Below, piece by piece: positions 15,964-25,034 of a stretch of DNA of 64,000 nt (position 1 is the stretch's first letter; the number at the start of each line of letters is the position of its first letter). The stretch comes from Sphingomonas faeni. GTDB taxonomy: Bacteria; Pseudomonadota; Alphaproteobacteria; Sphingomonadales; Sphingomonadaceae. The notes below the pieces were generated by a model. The model ran no database searches. It saw only the letters and a list, made by a program, of their open reading frames with translations, and was not told the DNA's origin. The stretch is from NCBI RefSeq assembly GCF_023195535.1, contig NZ_JALPNF010000001.1, forward strand, positions 868,001 to 932,000, in the 5' to 3' direction. The position numbers were made by a program, and so were the translations under genes.

Positions 15964-18170
15964 TTCTTCGGCCGGACGACCATCGTCGAGGTCCGCACGG
16001 GGACCGCGATGCGGGGGTCTTCGATGCTGCCGGGGGTCGGGCCGGACGGGATCGGCGGCGCGGCGCCCATGTAATCGCGGACGAGCTGGTCGATCGACGG
16101 CTCGGCGCCCGGTTCCTGCAAGCCCTGTTGCAGGCGGACATAGCCGTAGCGCTGTTCGGTCAGCTTGCGGCTGTCCTCCGCGGTGCGCAGGATCGTCGGG
16201 CGGATGAAGATCATCAGGTTGGTCTTCGACCGCTGTTTCGCCTTCGAGGTGAACAGATGGCCGAGGACGGGGATGTCGCCGAGCAGCGGGATCTTCTCGA
16301 TCGTGCGGCGCTCATTGTCGTCGAGCAGGCCGCTGATCACTGCGATCTGGCCATCGTCGACGGTGCGGACGGTCTCGACCTCGCGCTTATTGAGGATCAG
16401 GTCGCTGTTGTCGCTCGACACTGGCCCTGCGATCGAGCTGACTTCCAGGCGCAGGTTGAGCTTCACCGTGCCCGACGAGTTCACCTGTGGCCGTACGGTC
16501 AGCTCGATACCGACATTCTGGCGTTGCGTGGTGCGGAAGGCGTTGTCGAAATTGGTGCTGAGCGCCTGCCCCGTGGTGATCGGGATCTCCTGCCCGACGA
16601 GGCTGTGCGCCTCCTGATTGTCGAGCGTGACGAGATGCGGGACCTGGAGCAGGTTCGAGGTCGTGTCGCTCTTCACCGCGTTGATGATCGCGCCGAAGAA
16701 CGTGCTGCCGATCTTCCCGCCGAATCCGCCAAAACCGCCGGTCGCCGCGAGGATCGAGCTGATCGCCGACTGTTGCAGCGTGTTCGCAGCGTCGCTGGTG
16801 GTGTTGGTCGTCGTCGTGCTGCCGTCGGTGTTGACCGTCGTGGTGCTCGACGTGTTGAGCTGGGTCGCGCCGATCGCGCCGGCGATCTGCAGGATGTTGG
16901 GTGCGGAGTTGGAGAAGGTCGACGCGCCGAACGCGCCGCCGCTGGGATCGCCAACGATGAACTGCGCGCCGAGCGTGCGGGCGGTCGAATCCGACACTTC
17001 GGCGACGATCGCCTCGACCAGCACCTGTTCGCGGCGGGTGTCGAGCTGGCGGACGACGTCATTGAGCTGGCGCTGGATCTCGGCGGGGGCGGCGATGACG
17101 ATCGCGTTGGCGCCGGCGAAGCGCGTCACGACCGCGGCGGTCTTGCCGCCGGCCGCGGTGATCGCGGGCTGACCCGAGCCGCCGCCCCCGCCGCTCGGCG
17201 ATGGCCCCGACTGCTGGATCTGCGGCTGCGACATGTTCGACTGGCCGCCCGACGCCCCGTTGGTGCTGCTAGATCCGAAGTTCGAGCGCGACAGGGCTGT
17301 CTGCACGGGCTGGGTCGGGGTCTGGCCGACGAGTTCCTGCAACACCGGCAGCAACTGCTCGGCATCGGCATTTTCGAGGAAGACGACCCTGATCTCGGTG
17401 CCGTTGCGCGCCTTCTGATCGAGGTCGGCGGCGACCTGTGCGAGGCGGGCGACGGTGGTCGGGTCGCCGCGGAGCGCGACCGCGTTCGAGCCTTCGACGG
17501 CGACAACCGAGGCGCTAGGGCCGGTCGCGGCTGCTCCGCCCTGCCCGCCCCCGGTGCCCGCGCCGATCAGGCCCTGGAGCGCGGTGGCGAGTTCCTTGGC
17601 GCTGGCGTTTTTGAGCGCGACGACACGCGTCGACGAGGTGTCGGTGTCGATCCGGCGGAGGACTTCGCGGATGCGGCGGATGTTGTCGGCGAAATCGACG
17701 ACGACTAGGCTGTTGCCGCCGCGGTTGGCGCTGACCGAGCCTTGCGCGCTGACGAGCGGGCGGACCGTCTCCACCGCGGACTGCGCGTCGATCGCACGGA
17801 GGCGGACGATCTCGGTGACGTAGCTGTTGCGCGCCGCCCCCGCGACGCCGATCCGGCTCGGCTGCGAAGCGGCGTTGTCGAGCGGCTGGACCCGGAACGC
17901 GCCGTTCGAGGTCGGCACCGCGACAAGGCCGTTGGCGCGCAGGGTCGAAAGGAAGACCTCGAAATATTCGGAGCGCGACAGCGGCCGATCGGTGACGACG
18001 GTCACCTTCCCCGCGACGCGGTTGTCGATGATGAAGGTCCGCCCGGTCACCTTGGCGGCATCGGCGATGAACGCGCGGATATCGGCGTCGCGGACGTTGA
18101 GCGTGGTTTGTGCGTGGACGCCTGCCGCCAGCGCGAGCGCAACGACCGGACCGAGGATCAGTTTTTTCAT
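15960..18170 (-). CDS. gspD: Type II secretion outer-membrane secretin D
   Basis: A 736-residue secretin that forms the outer-membrane gate. The signal peptide is MKKLILGPVVALALAAGVHA. Then come N0 (TLNVRDADIRAFIADAAKVT), N1-N3 repeats (VVALKNASAKELATALQGL; RVVFLENADAEQLLPVLQEL) and the secretin barrel with the conserved VPHLVTLDNQEAHSLVGQEIP. The ending is LLGDIPVLGHLFTSKAKQRSKTNLMIFIRP. Two low-complexity Ser/Gly/Thr inserts lie near residues 295-345 and 445-470. The start overlaps the gspC stop. Confidence 0.97.
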   Translation of the reverse strand: MKKLILGPVVALALAAGVHAQTTLNVRDADIRAFIADAAKVTGRTFIIDNRVAGKVTVVTDRPLSRSEYFEVFLSTLRANGLVAVPTSNGAFRVQPLDNAASQPSRIGVAGAARNSYVTEIVRLRAIDAQSAVETVRPLVSAQGSVSANRGGNSLVVVDFADNIRRIREVLRRIDTDTSSTRVVALKNASAKELATALQGLIGAGTGGGQGGAAATGPSASVVAVEGSNAVALRGDPTTVARLAQVAADLDQKARNGTEIRVVFLENADAEQLLPVLQELVGQTPTQPVQTALSRSNFGSSSTNGASGGQSNMSQPQIQQSGPSPSGGGGGSGQPAITAAGGKTAAVVTRFAGANAIVIAAPAEIQRQLNDVVRQLDTRREQVLVEAIVAEVSDSTARTLGAQFIVGDPSGGAFGASTFSNSAPNILQIAGAIGATQLNTSSTTTVNTDGSTTTTNTTSDAANTLQQSAISSILAATGGFGGFGGKIGSTFFGAIINAVKSDTTSNLLQVPHLVTLDNQEAHSLVGQEIPITTGQALSTNFDNAFRTTQRQNVGIELTVRPQVNSSGTVKLNLRLEVSSIAGPVSSDNSDLILNKREVETVRTVDDGQIAVISGLLDDNERRTIEKIPLLGDIPVLGHLFTSKAKQRSKTNLMIFIRPTILRTAEDSRKLTEQRYGYVRLQQGLQEPGAEPSIDQLVRDYMGAAPPIPSGPTPGSIEDPRIAVPVRTSTMVVRPKK

Positions 18171-18985
18171 TGGGGAGACGCAATCGTGATGGCGAGCGAC
18201 AGAGTGTCCTGTCCGCGTTCTACAGTGATGGGGACGTTGCCGCCGCCCGCGAAATCCTTGGTGATCCGGTCCAGATCGCCGGGACCCGTGACCGGCCGCC
18301 CACCGATCGACGTGACGACGTCGCCGTCTTTCAGTCCGGCAGCACGAAACACGGCACCCGAACCCTGTGATCGAAGCGTCAACCCACTGATCCGACCGCC
18401 GTCGATCCTCGGGATGAACCCGATCTCGGTACGCAATTTCGCAATCGGGATGCCAGCCGCGTCGGAGGCCGGGGCCGCCGTCGTAGCGCCTGGTACGACT
18501 GGCGTTACCGCAGCGGACTGATCGAGAAACAGATCCTCGTCGGCACCACCGCGGTCGATCGTGACATGATCGAACGCGACCGCCTTCAGACGTACCCCGG
18601 GCTGGATCTCGTCGCCGATCCCAACGCTTTGCTGAACGCCATCAGGGCCCGCAATGATCGCGGAACTCCGCCCCATCGCCTCGTCCAGACGCGTACCGAA
18701 GAGCGTGAGTTGAAGCGACGTAACCGTCGTCGGCGCGCCACCTGACGCATCGGAGCGAAAGAACGGGTCGAAATCGCGCAGGATATCGGCAGGCGATCCG
18801 ACGACCATCGGCACCGCCGGTCGCCAGTCGCCAAGCGGCGTGATCGGCGTCACCACCGTCCAGGCCAGCCGCGCGCACTGCACCGCCAGCCCGGCCAGCA
18901 GCGCGAGTTCGACGACACTATAGACATTCACGACGGGCATACGCCGCAAGATACGGCGCGCTCGCGCGTCCAGCTTCAATCGCAT
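18167..18985 (-). CDS. gspC: Type II secretion protein C with C-terminal PDZ domain
   Basis: A 272-residue bitopic inner-membrane protein linking the platform to the secretin and helping select substrates. There is a basic cytoplasmic tail, a membrane helix (~25-43), the HR domain (TSLQLTLFGTRLDEAMGRSSAIIAG), and a C-terminal PDZ (GAVFRAAGLKDGDVVTSIGG and RPVTGPGDLDRIT). ATG at 18985 gives a compact basic N-terminus; ATG at 19027 is also in frame. It is the first gene of the 11.4-kb gspC-N operon and diverges from the oxygenase gene. Confidence 0.93.
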   Translation of the reverse strand: MRLKLDARARRILRRMPVVNVYSVVELALLAGLAVQCARLAWTVVTPITPLGDWRPAVPMVVGSPADILRDFDPFFRSDASGGAPTTVTSLQLTLFGTRLDEAMGRSSAIIAGPDGVQQSVGIGDEIQPGVRLKAVAFDHVTIDRGGADEDLFLDQSAAVTPVVPGATTAAPASDAAGIPIAKLRTEIGFIPRIDGGRISGLTLRSQGSGAVFRAAGLKDGDVVTSIGGRPVTGPGDLDRITKDFAGGGNVPITVERGQDTLSLAITIASPQ

Positions 18986-19096
18986 GCGCGACCCACCCCA
19001 ATTTCCCGCATCTCGTCGCGTAGGCATGCCATGTTACAATTCCGCGTCAATGCCTTGCGCCGTGTTCATGTGCAATCTGATACAGCCCGCCCCGGA

Positions 19097-19801
19097 ATGA
19101 AGGACGGGGTAGCGCATCGCCTCGACGATGGGCAGATCACGCGGATGTTCGAGCATCTCTCCTCCAGCGGCTCCGGCCTGCCCCCCGAACCGGTCATCGC
19201 GCGGCTGTCCGTCCCCGGCGTGCAGCGGGTGCCTAGCGCGAAGCTCGACCTGTTCGTGCGCAAGGACTTCCTGCCGCCAGAGCTGTGTGCGGCGCTGATC
19301 GAGCGGATCGATGCGGTGCGGCGACCATCGACGATCTCCGATTCGAACGGCGATGCGAGCTATCGGACGAGCGAGACGGGTGACCTGTCGGCAGAGGATC
19401 CCGCGGTGGTCGAGGTCGAGCGTCGGATCCTGGCGCTGACCGGGCTCGACCCGGCGCATGGCGAACCGTTGCAGGGGCAACGCTATGCGGTCGGGCAGGA
19501 GTTCAAGGGCCACACCGATTATTTCGAGCCGAGCGGCATCGATTACCAGCGCTATTGCGGAGTCGCGGGAAATCGGACGTGGACCGTGATGGTCTATCTC
19601 AACCAGCCCGAAGCCGGCGGCGCGACGCGGTTCAAGGCGATCGACAAGATCGTCCAGCCGGAGACGGGCAAGCTGCTCGCGTGGAACAACCGGCGTGCGG
19701 ACGGAAGCCTGAATGCGGCGACGCTGCATCACGGGATGAAGGTGCGCGCAGGGGTCAAATATGTGATCACGAAATGGTTTCGGGAGAAGGAGTGGCGGTG
19801 A
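19097..19801 (+). CDS. 2-oxoglutarate/Fe(II) oxygenase, prolyl 4-hydroxylase type
   Basis: A 234-residue cytoplasmic oxygenase. The C-terminal P4Hc domain shows the iron triad HTD (H139, D141) and a distal His in ATLHHGMKV (H211/212), plus the 2-oxoglutarate-binding Lys in GVKYVITKW (K221). The YAVGQEFKGHTDYF and LNQPEAGGATRF strands are typical. ATG at 19097 is chosen; 19031 and 19145 are alternatives with no better ribosome site. It diverges from gspC and converges on the TonB receptor gene. The target protein is unknown. Confidence 0.85.
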   Translation: MKDGVAHRLDDGQITRMFEHLSSSGSGLPPEPVIARLSVPGVQRVPSAKLDLFVRKDFLPPELCAALIERIDAVRRPSTISDSNGDASYRTSETGDLSAEDPAVVEVERRILALTGLDPAHGEPLQGQRYAVGQEFKGHTDYFEPSGIDYQRYCGVAGNRTWTVMVYLNQPEAGGATRFKAIDKIVQPETGKLLAWNNRRADGSLNAATLHHGMKVRAGVKYVITKWFREKEWR

Positions 19802-19815
19802 GGCGTGGTGCTTCG

Positions 19816-19936
19816 ATCCTCCCCCGCCAGCGGGAGGTGGCTGGCGCTTGCCAGACGGAGGGGGCGGAAAGGGTAACCCCTGTTTCGTGTCCTCCCCCTC
19901 CGTCGCTTCGCGCCACCTCCCCCTGGCGGGGGAGGA
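19816..19936. repeat. Palindromic element between convergent genes
   Basis: Arms ATCCTCCCCCGCCAGCGGGA and its imperfect partner CCCCTGGCGGGGGAGGAT, with an inner pair GACGGAGGGGG / CCCCCTCCGTC. It is ~121 bp, located between the oxygenase stop (19801) and the TonB-receptor stop (19964), where it can fold into a bidirectional terminator. Confidence 0.8.
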
Positions 19937-19963
19937 TTTGCAAACGTTCGGTCCCGAACGCCC

Positions 19964-22684
19964 TTAGAACTGGACGCTCGCTCCCAGCGTGAACACACGG
20001 CCCAGCTTGTAGCGGTTGATGTCGACTTCGTTGCCGTTCGAGAAGGTCTGGTACTCGCGGTAACCGGTGCCGGTCAGGTTGCGGGCCTCGAACTTCACCT
20101 CGATCTGCTTGCCCGCCACTGCGATGCCCTGGCGCGCGACGACGTCGAAGCGGATGCCGGGCTTCTCGATCAGGTCGGGCAGGCGAACGCCGCCGCCGCC
20201 GCCGACCGGGCCGCGGTTCGTCACGCGGTCGCTGGCGTAGTTGAACAGGAACGTCAGCTGCGACAGGCTGGCCTTGTCCTCGATCCCGAGTTGCAGATTG
20301 ACGAGGTGATCCGACTGGCCGGTCAGCGCCGCGCCGTCCTGGAACAGAACGTTGGCGGGACGCAGGCTGGCGGTCGTGCCGTTGGACTGGATCGGGCTGG
20401 CGATCAGCTCGTTGCCGATCTTCAACGCCGAATGCGTGTAGGTGTAGTTGGCGATCGCGACGAGGCGGCGGGTCGCGAAGAAATCGCCGCCTACGCCGTC
20501 GAGCGGGATATATTTCTGAAGCTCGACCTCGCCGCCGTACAGGTCCGCGCGCGGTGCGTTGGCGAAGCCGGTCTGGAGCGTGTCGCTACCGGCCGGGAAG
20601 AACGCGACCGCCTCGATCGGGTTGTCGATGCGCTTGTAGAAGCCTGCCAGATTGAACTTCTGGTCGCGCGCGAAATACCATTCGTAGCGCAGTTCGCCAT
20701 TATATAGCTGCGAGTCGGTCAGGAACGGGTTGCCGAAGAACAGGCGATCGCTCTCGAAATCCTGGTAGAGCTGGGGTGCGAGTTCGCGGAACTGCGGCCG
20801 CGCCAGCGTCTTCGACATATGCCCGCGAAGCTGCATGTCGGACGCGAAATTCCACGTCACCGTGACGGCGGGAAGCCAATAGGACCGCGCGAGGTTGGTC
20901 TGCGCGAACGAGACGCCGACGCCACCGCCCGGCAGCACCGTCTCCAGTGCGTCCTCGTAGCGGATGCCGACATTGGCGCGCAGGCCGTCGGTGATCTCGC
21001 CCTCGACCTGGGCATAGGCACCGTGGATCCGCAGCGACGCATCATAGGTCGGCGCGCAGGTCGGTGCGACGCAGGTGTTCGCGAGGCCGATGCCATAGGT
21101 CTGGAGGTTGAAGTCCGACAGCAGGAAGTCGGGCCGCTGCTGTGCGACCGCATCGGTCAGCGCCACGTTGCCCGCGGTCTGGTAGCGGAAAGTGTAGCGG
21201 CTCGAGGTGCGATCGGTGTCGCTATAGGCATAGCCGACCGACAGCGCGAACGGGCGGTCGAATGGCACGTTCCAGGTGAGGTTGGCCTGTCCCGACCACA
21301 AGGTCTCGTCGAGTTCGCTGAACGCGACCGTCGCGCTCTGCAAGCCGCTGAGGTTGTTCGTGTAGTCGCCGACGTTCTCGTTATATTGATAGGTGAACTG
21401 GCGCTCGTAGGGCGAGTTGCGCTCGGTCTTGGCATAGCTGCCGCGGGTATCGAGCGCGAAATCGCCGAACTTGAACTCGCCGACCAGCTGCGTGTCCATC
21501 AACTGGCGTTCGAACCAGCTGGTGTTCTGGACGATGAACGGCTGGATGCCGGCGACATCGCCGATGTTCGAGGTCGAGCCGGTGCTGAGGCGCCCCTGCT
21601 TCAGCGTGTCGTGAATGTAGAGGTTGGTCCAGCGGATCTTGTTCTCGCCGAACTCCGCGCCGAAGCCGAGCAAGCCGTTGACGATCGAACGGTTGTCGGT
21701 CAGCACCGTGCGGAAATCGCGCGTGAGGATGCCGCCGACGTCGTCGGTCGACTGCTGGATCGTGTCGCGCGTCCGCCACGTGTTGCTGATCCCGGCCGCG
21801 GCGATCACGCCGACCCGGGTGCTGCCGATATCGGCCGAGGTGCCGAAGCTGGTCTCGCCCGACAGATTGGCGGGGATCTGGTTGTTCTGTTGCAGCAAGC
21901 TCGTCTTGGCGTTCGACAGCGCGGTGATCTGCGCGCCGGTCAGCGACGTACCGTCTGCGCCCGCCGTCTTGATGAAGCCGGGAACCTTGCGCTCGCCGCT
22001 GTCGAAACCGGTCCAGTCGTGCTTGCCGCCATCATAGACATAGCCGAGCTCGCTGGTCGTGACGGTGTCCGCGCCGACCGAGCCGCCGAACTGGAAGAAC
22101 GTCTTTTCGGGGACGGCCTTGGTCGTCAGGTTGATGACGCCGCCGCCGAATTCACCCGAGTAATTGACCGAATAGCTCTTCTGGACGACCGCCGATGCGA
22201 TCACGTTGGTCGGGAAGATGTCGAGCGGGACGACGCGACGAAGCGGCTCCGGCGACGGCAGCGGCGAGCCGTTGAGCAGCGACGACGAGTAGCGATCGCC
22301 GAGACCGCGGACATAGACCAGCCCGTTGCCGACCACCGACAGGCCGGTCACGCGCTGCAGGGCGCCGGCGATATCGCCTTCGCCGGTCCGCGCGATATCG
22401 GCGGACGATAGCACGTTGACGACCGCGGCGGTGGCACGCACCGCATTGGGGACGTTGCGACCGACGACGACGATGTCCTCACCGCTCCCGCTGCCGCCGG
22501 GCGTCGAGATTTCGACCTGCTCCTGCTGCTGCGCGGCTGCCGCGGCGGGATCCGTACGATCCTCCACCGGCGTGCCCGCCTGTGGCGATACGACACTCCC
22601 TGCTGGAGCGCTTTGCGCGAACGACTGCGCCGGGACGAGCGTCGTCGTCGCGAGCAGGACGGAGACGAGAACGGATGACTTCAT
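19964..22684 (-). CDS. TonB-dependent outer-membrane receptor
   Basis: A 906-residue receptor. The signal peptide MKSSVLVSVLLATTTLVPAQSFA is followed by an acidic/Gln-rich linker with a TonB-box-like EDIVVVGRN (~residues 69-77), and a plug domain (VNVLSSADIARTGEGDIAGALQ split over ~90-112, VYVRGLGDRYSSSLLNGSPL, FGGGVINLTTK). A long beta-barrel ends in the terminal-Phe signature FTLGASVQF. ATG at 22684. It lies 88 bp downstream of the lipoprotein gene on the same strand, probably in one transcript. The substrate is unknown. Confidence 0.92.
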   Translation of the reverse strand: MKSSVLVSVLLATTTLVPAQSFAQSAPAGSVVSPQAGTPVEDRTDPAAAAAQQQEQVEISTPGGSGSGEDIVVVGRNVPNAVRATAAVVNVLSSADIARTGEGDIAGALQRVTGLSVVGNGLVYVRGLGDRYSSSLLNGSPLPSPEPLRRVVPLDIFPTNVIASAVVQKSYSVNYSGEFGGGVINLTTKAVPEKTFFQFGGSVGADTVTTSELGYVYDGGKHDWTGFDSGERKVPGFIKTAGADGTSLTGAQITALSNAKTSLLQQNNQIPANLSGETSFGTSADIGSTRVGVIAAAGISNTWRTRDTIQQSTDDVGGILTRDFRTVLTDNRSIVNGLLGFGAEFGENKIRWTNLYIHDTLKQGRLSTGSTSNIGDVAGIQPFIVQNTSWFERQLMDTQLVGEFKFGDFALDTRGSYAKTERNSPYERQFTYQYNENVGDYTNNLSGLQSATVAFSELDETLWSGQANLTWNVPFDRPFALSVGYAYSDTDRTSSRYTFRYQTAGNVALTDAVAQQRPDFLLSDFNLQTYGIGLANTCVAPTCAPTYDASLRIHGAYAQVEGEITDGLRANVGIRYEDALETVLPGGGVGVSFAQTNLARSYWLPAVTVTWNFASDMQLRGHMSKTLARPQFRELAPQLYQDFESDRLFFGNPFLTDSQLYNGELRYEWYFARDQKFNLAGFYKRIDNPIEAVAFFPAGSDTLQTGFANAPRADLYGGEVELQKYIPLDGVGGDFFATRRLVAIANYTYTHSALKIGNELIASPIQSNGTTASLRPANVLFQDGAALTGQSDHLVNLQLGIEDKASLSQLTFLFNYASDRVTNRGPVGGGGGVRLPDLIEKPGIRFDVVARQGIAVAGKQIEVKFEARNLTGTGYREYQTFSNGNEVDINRYKLGRVFTLGASVQF

Positions 22685-22772
22685 GGCTGCCCCGGCAACA
22701 AGAGGAATTCGGTAGGTAAAAGGCTGCGCGGCGGGCCCCCGCCCACCGCGCAGCCTCAGGCTTGCGTCGGTG

Positions 22773-24365
22773 TCAGCTGGTCGGCAGCGCGGTGCAGGCG
22801 GTGCTGGTCGTACCGAAGCTCGCGCGGTTCGAGTTGCAGGTCCAACCACGGTACCAGGTGTCGGTGCTGCCGTTGACCGCGCCGACATAGCTCGTGTTCA
22901 CGAAGAACGAGCTGCCCGACGGGTTGAGCGTCGCCGCGTTGAACGCGGTGGTCGTGGTCGACACGCCGGCCGGCAGGAACGTGCCCGTGACGGCCGAACC
23001 GACGGCCGCGCTCTCGGTGTTGTTGGTGCCGGCACGGAACAGCGCCTGCTGCTCTTCGGTCGTCACGGTGACGCCGTTGACGGTGGTCGTCGCATACGGC
23101 GTCAGGCAGCTGAACACGACCGAGTTGAACACCGGCGGGCCCTTGTCTTCCAGCGTCGTGCTGGCGGGACGGATGGTCGTCTTGCCGCCTGCATCGGCGC
23201 CGGCGATGACGTTCAGGCACGCGCTGCTCGGATTGCTGACGATGCCGTTGACGAAGGTCGCATCGGCACCACCGCGCAGACGGATCGCCGCGTTGGTCGC
23301 GGTCGAGGTCTGGATGAAGGTGAAGTTGGCGAGGTTGTAAGCCTGGCGCGGCACGGCATCTTCCGAACCGTTCGAGTCGATCTCGGTCGAGTAGTTGTCG
23401 GTCTGCGTGTTGTTCGGCTTCTGGATCGCTAGCACGAACTGCACGAAACCCTGCCAGCCGACATCGGTATCCAAGCCGTCATCGTCCGAACCGGTCAGCG
23501 CCAGATAGCGCAGGTTGCTGCGGCCGCCGAAGATCTCGATGCCGTCGTCCGAGCTGTTGTGGATCTGGATGTGATCGAGCACGGTCGCAGAGCCGGTGCC
23601 GCCGAGCGTCAGGCCCTGAAGCTCGTTGTTCGGGCTGATGACGGTGCCAGAATACCGGATCTGGACGTAACGGATGGTGCCGCTGTTGTCGGTCGGGATG
23701 GCGCCACCGTACAATGCGGTGCTGGTGCCCTCGACGACGTTCTCGCAGGCTGCGTTACCGCCGGGGACGGTGGTGTTGCAGTTCGAGATCGGCGCGCGAC
23801 CCGCCAGGATGATGCCACCCCACAGGCCCTGCGATTCGTCGGTGACGCCGCCGGTCAGGTTAGCCTGTGCGGTGAAGATGATCGGCTGCGTCTCGGTGCC
23901 CTCGGCGATCAGCTTCGAGCCGCGGTTGACGACCATATAGTCGTTGTCCGCGTTGGTGGTGTTCGCATAGACCAGCGAGCCGGCCGCGATCGTCAGCGTG
24001 GTGGGGATGCCCGTCGGCGCGGTGCCGGCGCCACCGATGTCGACACCGACATCGACGCGGCCGTTGATCTCGTAGGCGACGCCCGCGACCTTCGGCAGGC
24101 TGAGCGCGGAGGTGATCAGCGACGGTAGGCGGCACGAACGGTAATTGCCGAGCACACCGACGTCGGTAGTGCCGGTCGGGCACGACGTGGCGGGCGTACC
24201 CGGGGTCGGCGTCGGCGAAGGGGTCGGGCTCGGCGTCGGCGTACCCGGAACGACGATCACGCCCTCACCCGGCGAGGCGACACTGTCGGCGCCATCGCAG
24301 GCCGAGAGTGCGAGGCAGGCGGTGCCGGCCAGCAGAACGAGACTCGTGCGCTTGAAGATGGTCAT
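22773..24365 (-). CDS. Putative surface lipoprotein with beta-helix-like passenger
   Basis: A 530-residue protein. The lipoprotein signal peptide has lipobox LSAC (Cys23, Asp at +2), then a Pro/Thr/Ser linker (residues ~40-58) and a large repetitive beta-rich domain. Distinct acidic motifs are SSDDGIEIFGG (271-281) and GSDDDGLDTDVGW (292-304), followed by GFVQFVLAIQ; these look like calcium-binding turns of a right-handed helix. The C-terminus TDTWYRGWTC resembles a conserved ending. No enzyme motif is recognised. It is paired with the TonB receptor and lies beside the T2SS operon. A PHO-box-like array lies ~120-150 bp upstream. Confidence 0.8.
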   Translation of the reverse strand: MTIFKRTSLVLLAGTACLALSACDGADSVASPGEGVIVVPGTPTPSPTPSPTPTPGTPATSCPTGTTDVGVLGNYRSCRLPSLITSALSLPKVAGVAYEINGRVDVGVDIGGAGTAPTGIPTTLTIAAGSLVYANTTNADNDYMVVNRGSKLIAEGTETQPIIFTAQANLTGGVTDESQGLWGGIILAGRAPISNCNTTVPGGNAACENVVEGTSTALYGGAIPTDNSGTIRYVQIRYSGTVISPNNELQGLTLGGTGSATVLDHIQIHNSSDDGIEIFGGRSNLRYLALTGSDDDGLDTDVGWQGFVQFVLAIQKPNNTQTDNYSTEIDSNGSEDAVPRQAYNLANFTFIQTSTATNAAIRLRGGADATFVNGIVSNPSSACLNVIAGADAGGKTTIRPASTTLEDKGPPVFNSVVFSCLTPYATTTVNGVTVTTEEQQALFRAGTNNTESAAVGSAVTGTFLPAGVSTTTTAFNAATLNPSGSSFFVNTSYVGAVNGSTDTWYRGWTCNSNRASFGTTSTACTALPTS

Positions 24366-24454
24366 TCGAGAGACTCCCGGTCGAAATCGTTGATCTGATG
24401 GATCGACTCAGGCTCCCCCCTGCCGACCTCGATTAGGCGACTATGCGGGGCGCG

Positions 24455-24515
24455 TGACGTTACGATGCGATTTGCGTGACGCTTGCATGACTGGGATATG
24501 ACCGTTCGATGACAG
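24455..24515 (-). promoter_or_regulatory. Phased PHO-box-like repeats upstream of the lipoprotein gene
   Basis: On the minus strand, CTGTCAT (24515-24509), CGGTCAT (24504-24498) and CAGTCAT (24493-24487) follow each other with 4-base spacers. The GTCA core then recurs at 24480-24477 and 24458-24455. All five cores fall on a single 11-bp register with one position (24466-24469) degenerate. The 7+4 periodicity and CTGTCAT consensus are those of PhoB boxes. It is 90-150 bp from the lipoprotein ATG. The rest of the 297-bp gap (24366-24662) shows no clear -10 element or hairpin. Confidence 0.65.
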
Positions 24516-24662
24516 TGCGCCCGGCGACGGGTTGAAATCGGCGCGCACGAACACATCTCTTCCGATCCGGCGCGCGATGATTTACAGGCGCAGCCAGAGT
24601 CACCGCCGGCGCATCCCTGCGACCGTGCGGCCAGACCATCATTACAGGATATCTCGACGACA

Positions 24663-24998
24663 ATGGCCTCTTTCAAGGACCCCAGTTTCCAGGACCGCAC
24701 GAGCAGCGCAGCCGCCGCCAAGCAGAAGGCGCTCGAAGCGCTGAAGGCGAAGCCGCCGATCGACGAAGCCGTCGTCGCCGAGCGCCTTGCCGCGCGCGAA
24801 GCCAAGGAGCTCGCCGAGCGCGAGAAGCGCGCCGCCAAGCGTGCGGCCGAGGACGAGGCAAAGGCTGCGAAGAAGGCCGAGGCCGAGATCGCGGCCGCAA
24901 AGAAGCGCGAGGCCGAGGCCAAGGTCGAGCTGACCGATGCCGAGAAGAAGGCCATTCGCGACGCGAAATACGCCGCGCGAAAGAACAAGAAGAAGTAA
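24663..24998 (+). CDS. DUF6481 family small charged protein
   Basis: A 111-residue highly charged, probably coiled-coil cytoplasmic protein dominated by Lys, Glu and Ala (AAREAKELAEREKRAAKRAA; KKAEAEIAAAKKREAEAK) and ending KYAARKNKKK. The N-terminus MASFKDPSFQDRTSSAAAAK and overall layout fit DUF6481, a sphingomonad-type family of unknown function. It diverges from the lipoprotein gene. Confidence 0.85.
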   Translation: MASFKDPSFQDRTSSAAAAKQKALEALKAKPPIDEAVVAERLAAREAKELAEREKRAAKRAAEDEAKAAKKAEAEIAAAKKREAEAKVELTDAEKKAIRDAKYAARKNKKK

Positions 24999-25034
24999 GT
25001 CGCGTGCGCGGATCCGTCTCGGCGGATCCGCCCG

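Noticed and set aside
16128-17708. A 526-codon open frame on the plus strand opposite gspD
   Set aside because: It mirrors the codon pattern of gspD, is rich in Arg/Asp/Ala shadow composition and has no recognisable domain; high GC makes antisense frames long.
19031-19060. A TTGACG hexamer on the minus strand upstream of gspC as a promoter
   Set aside because: No -10 box at suitable spacing is visible, so I cannot support a promoter call.
24362-24988. A 208-codon minus-strand frame opposite the DUF6481 gene
   Set aside because: It reads Ser/Ala/Phe repeats that are the antisense of Lys/Glu/Ala codons; the plus-strand protein has a clear family look.
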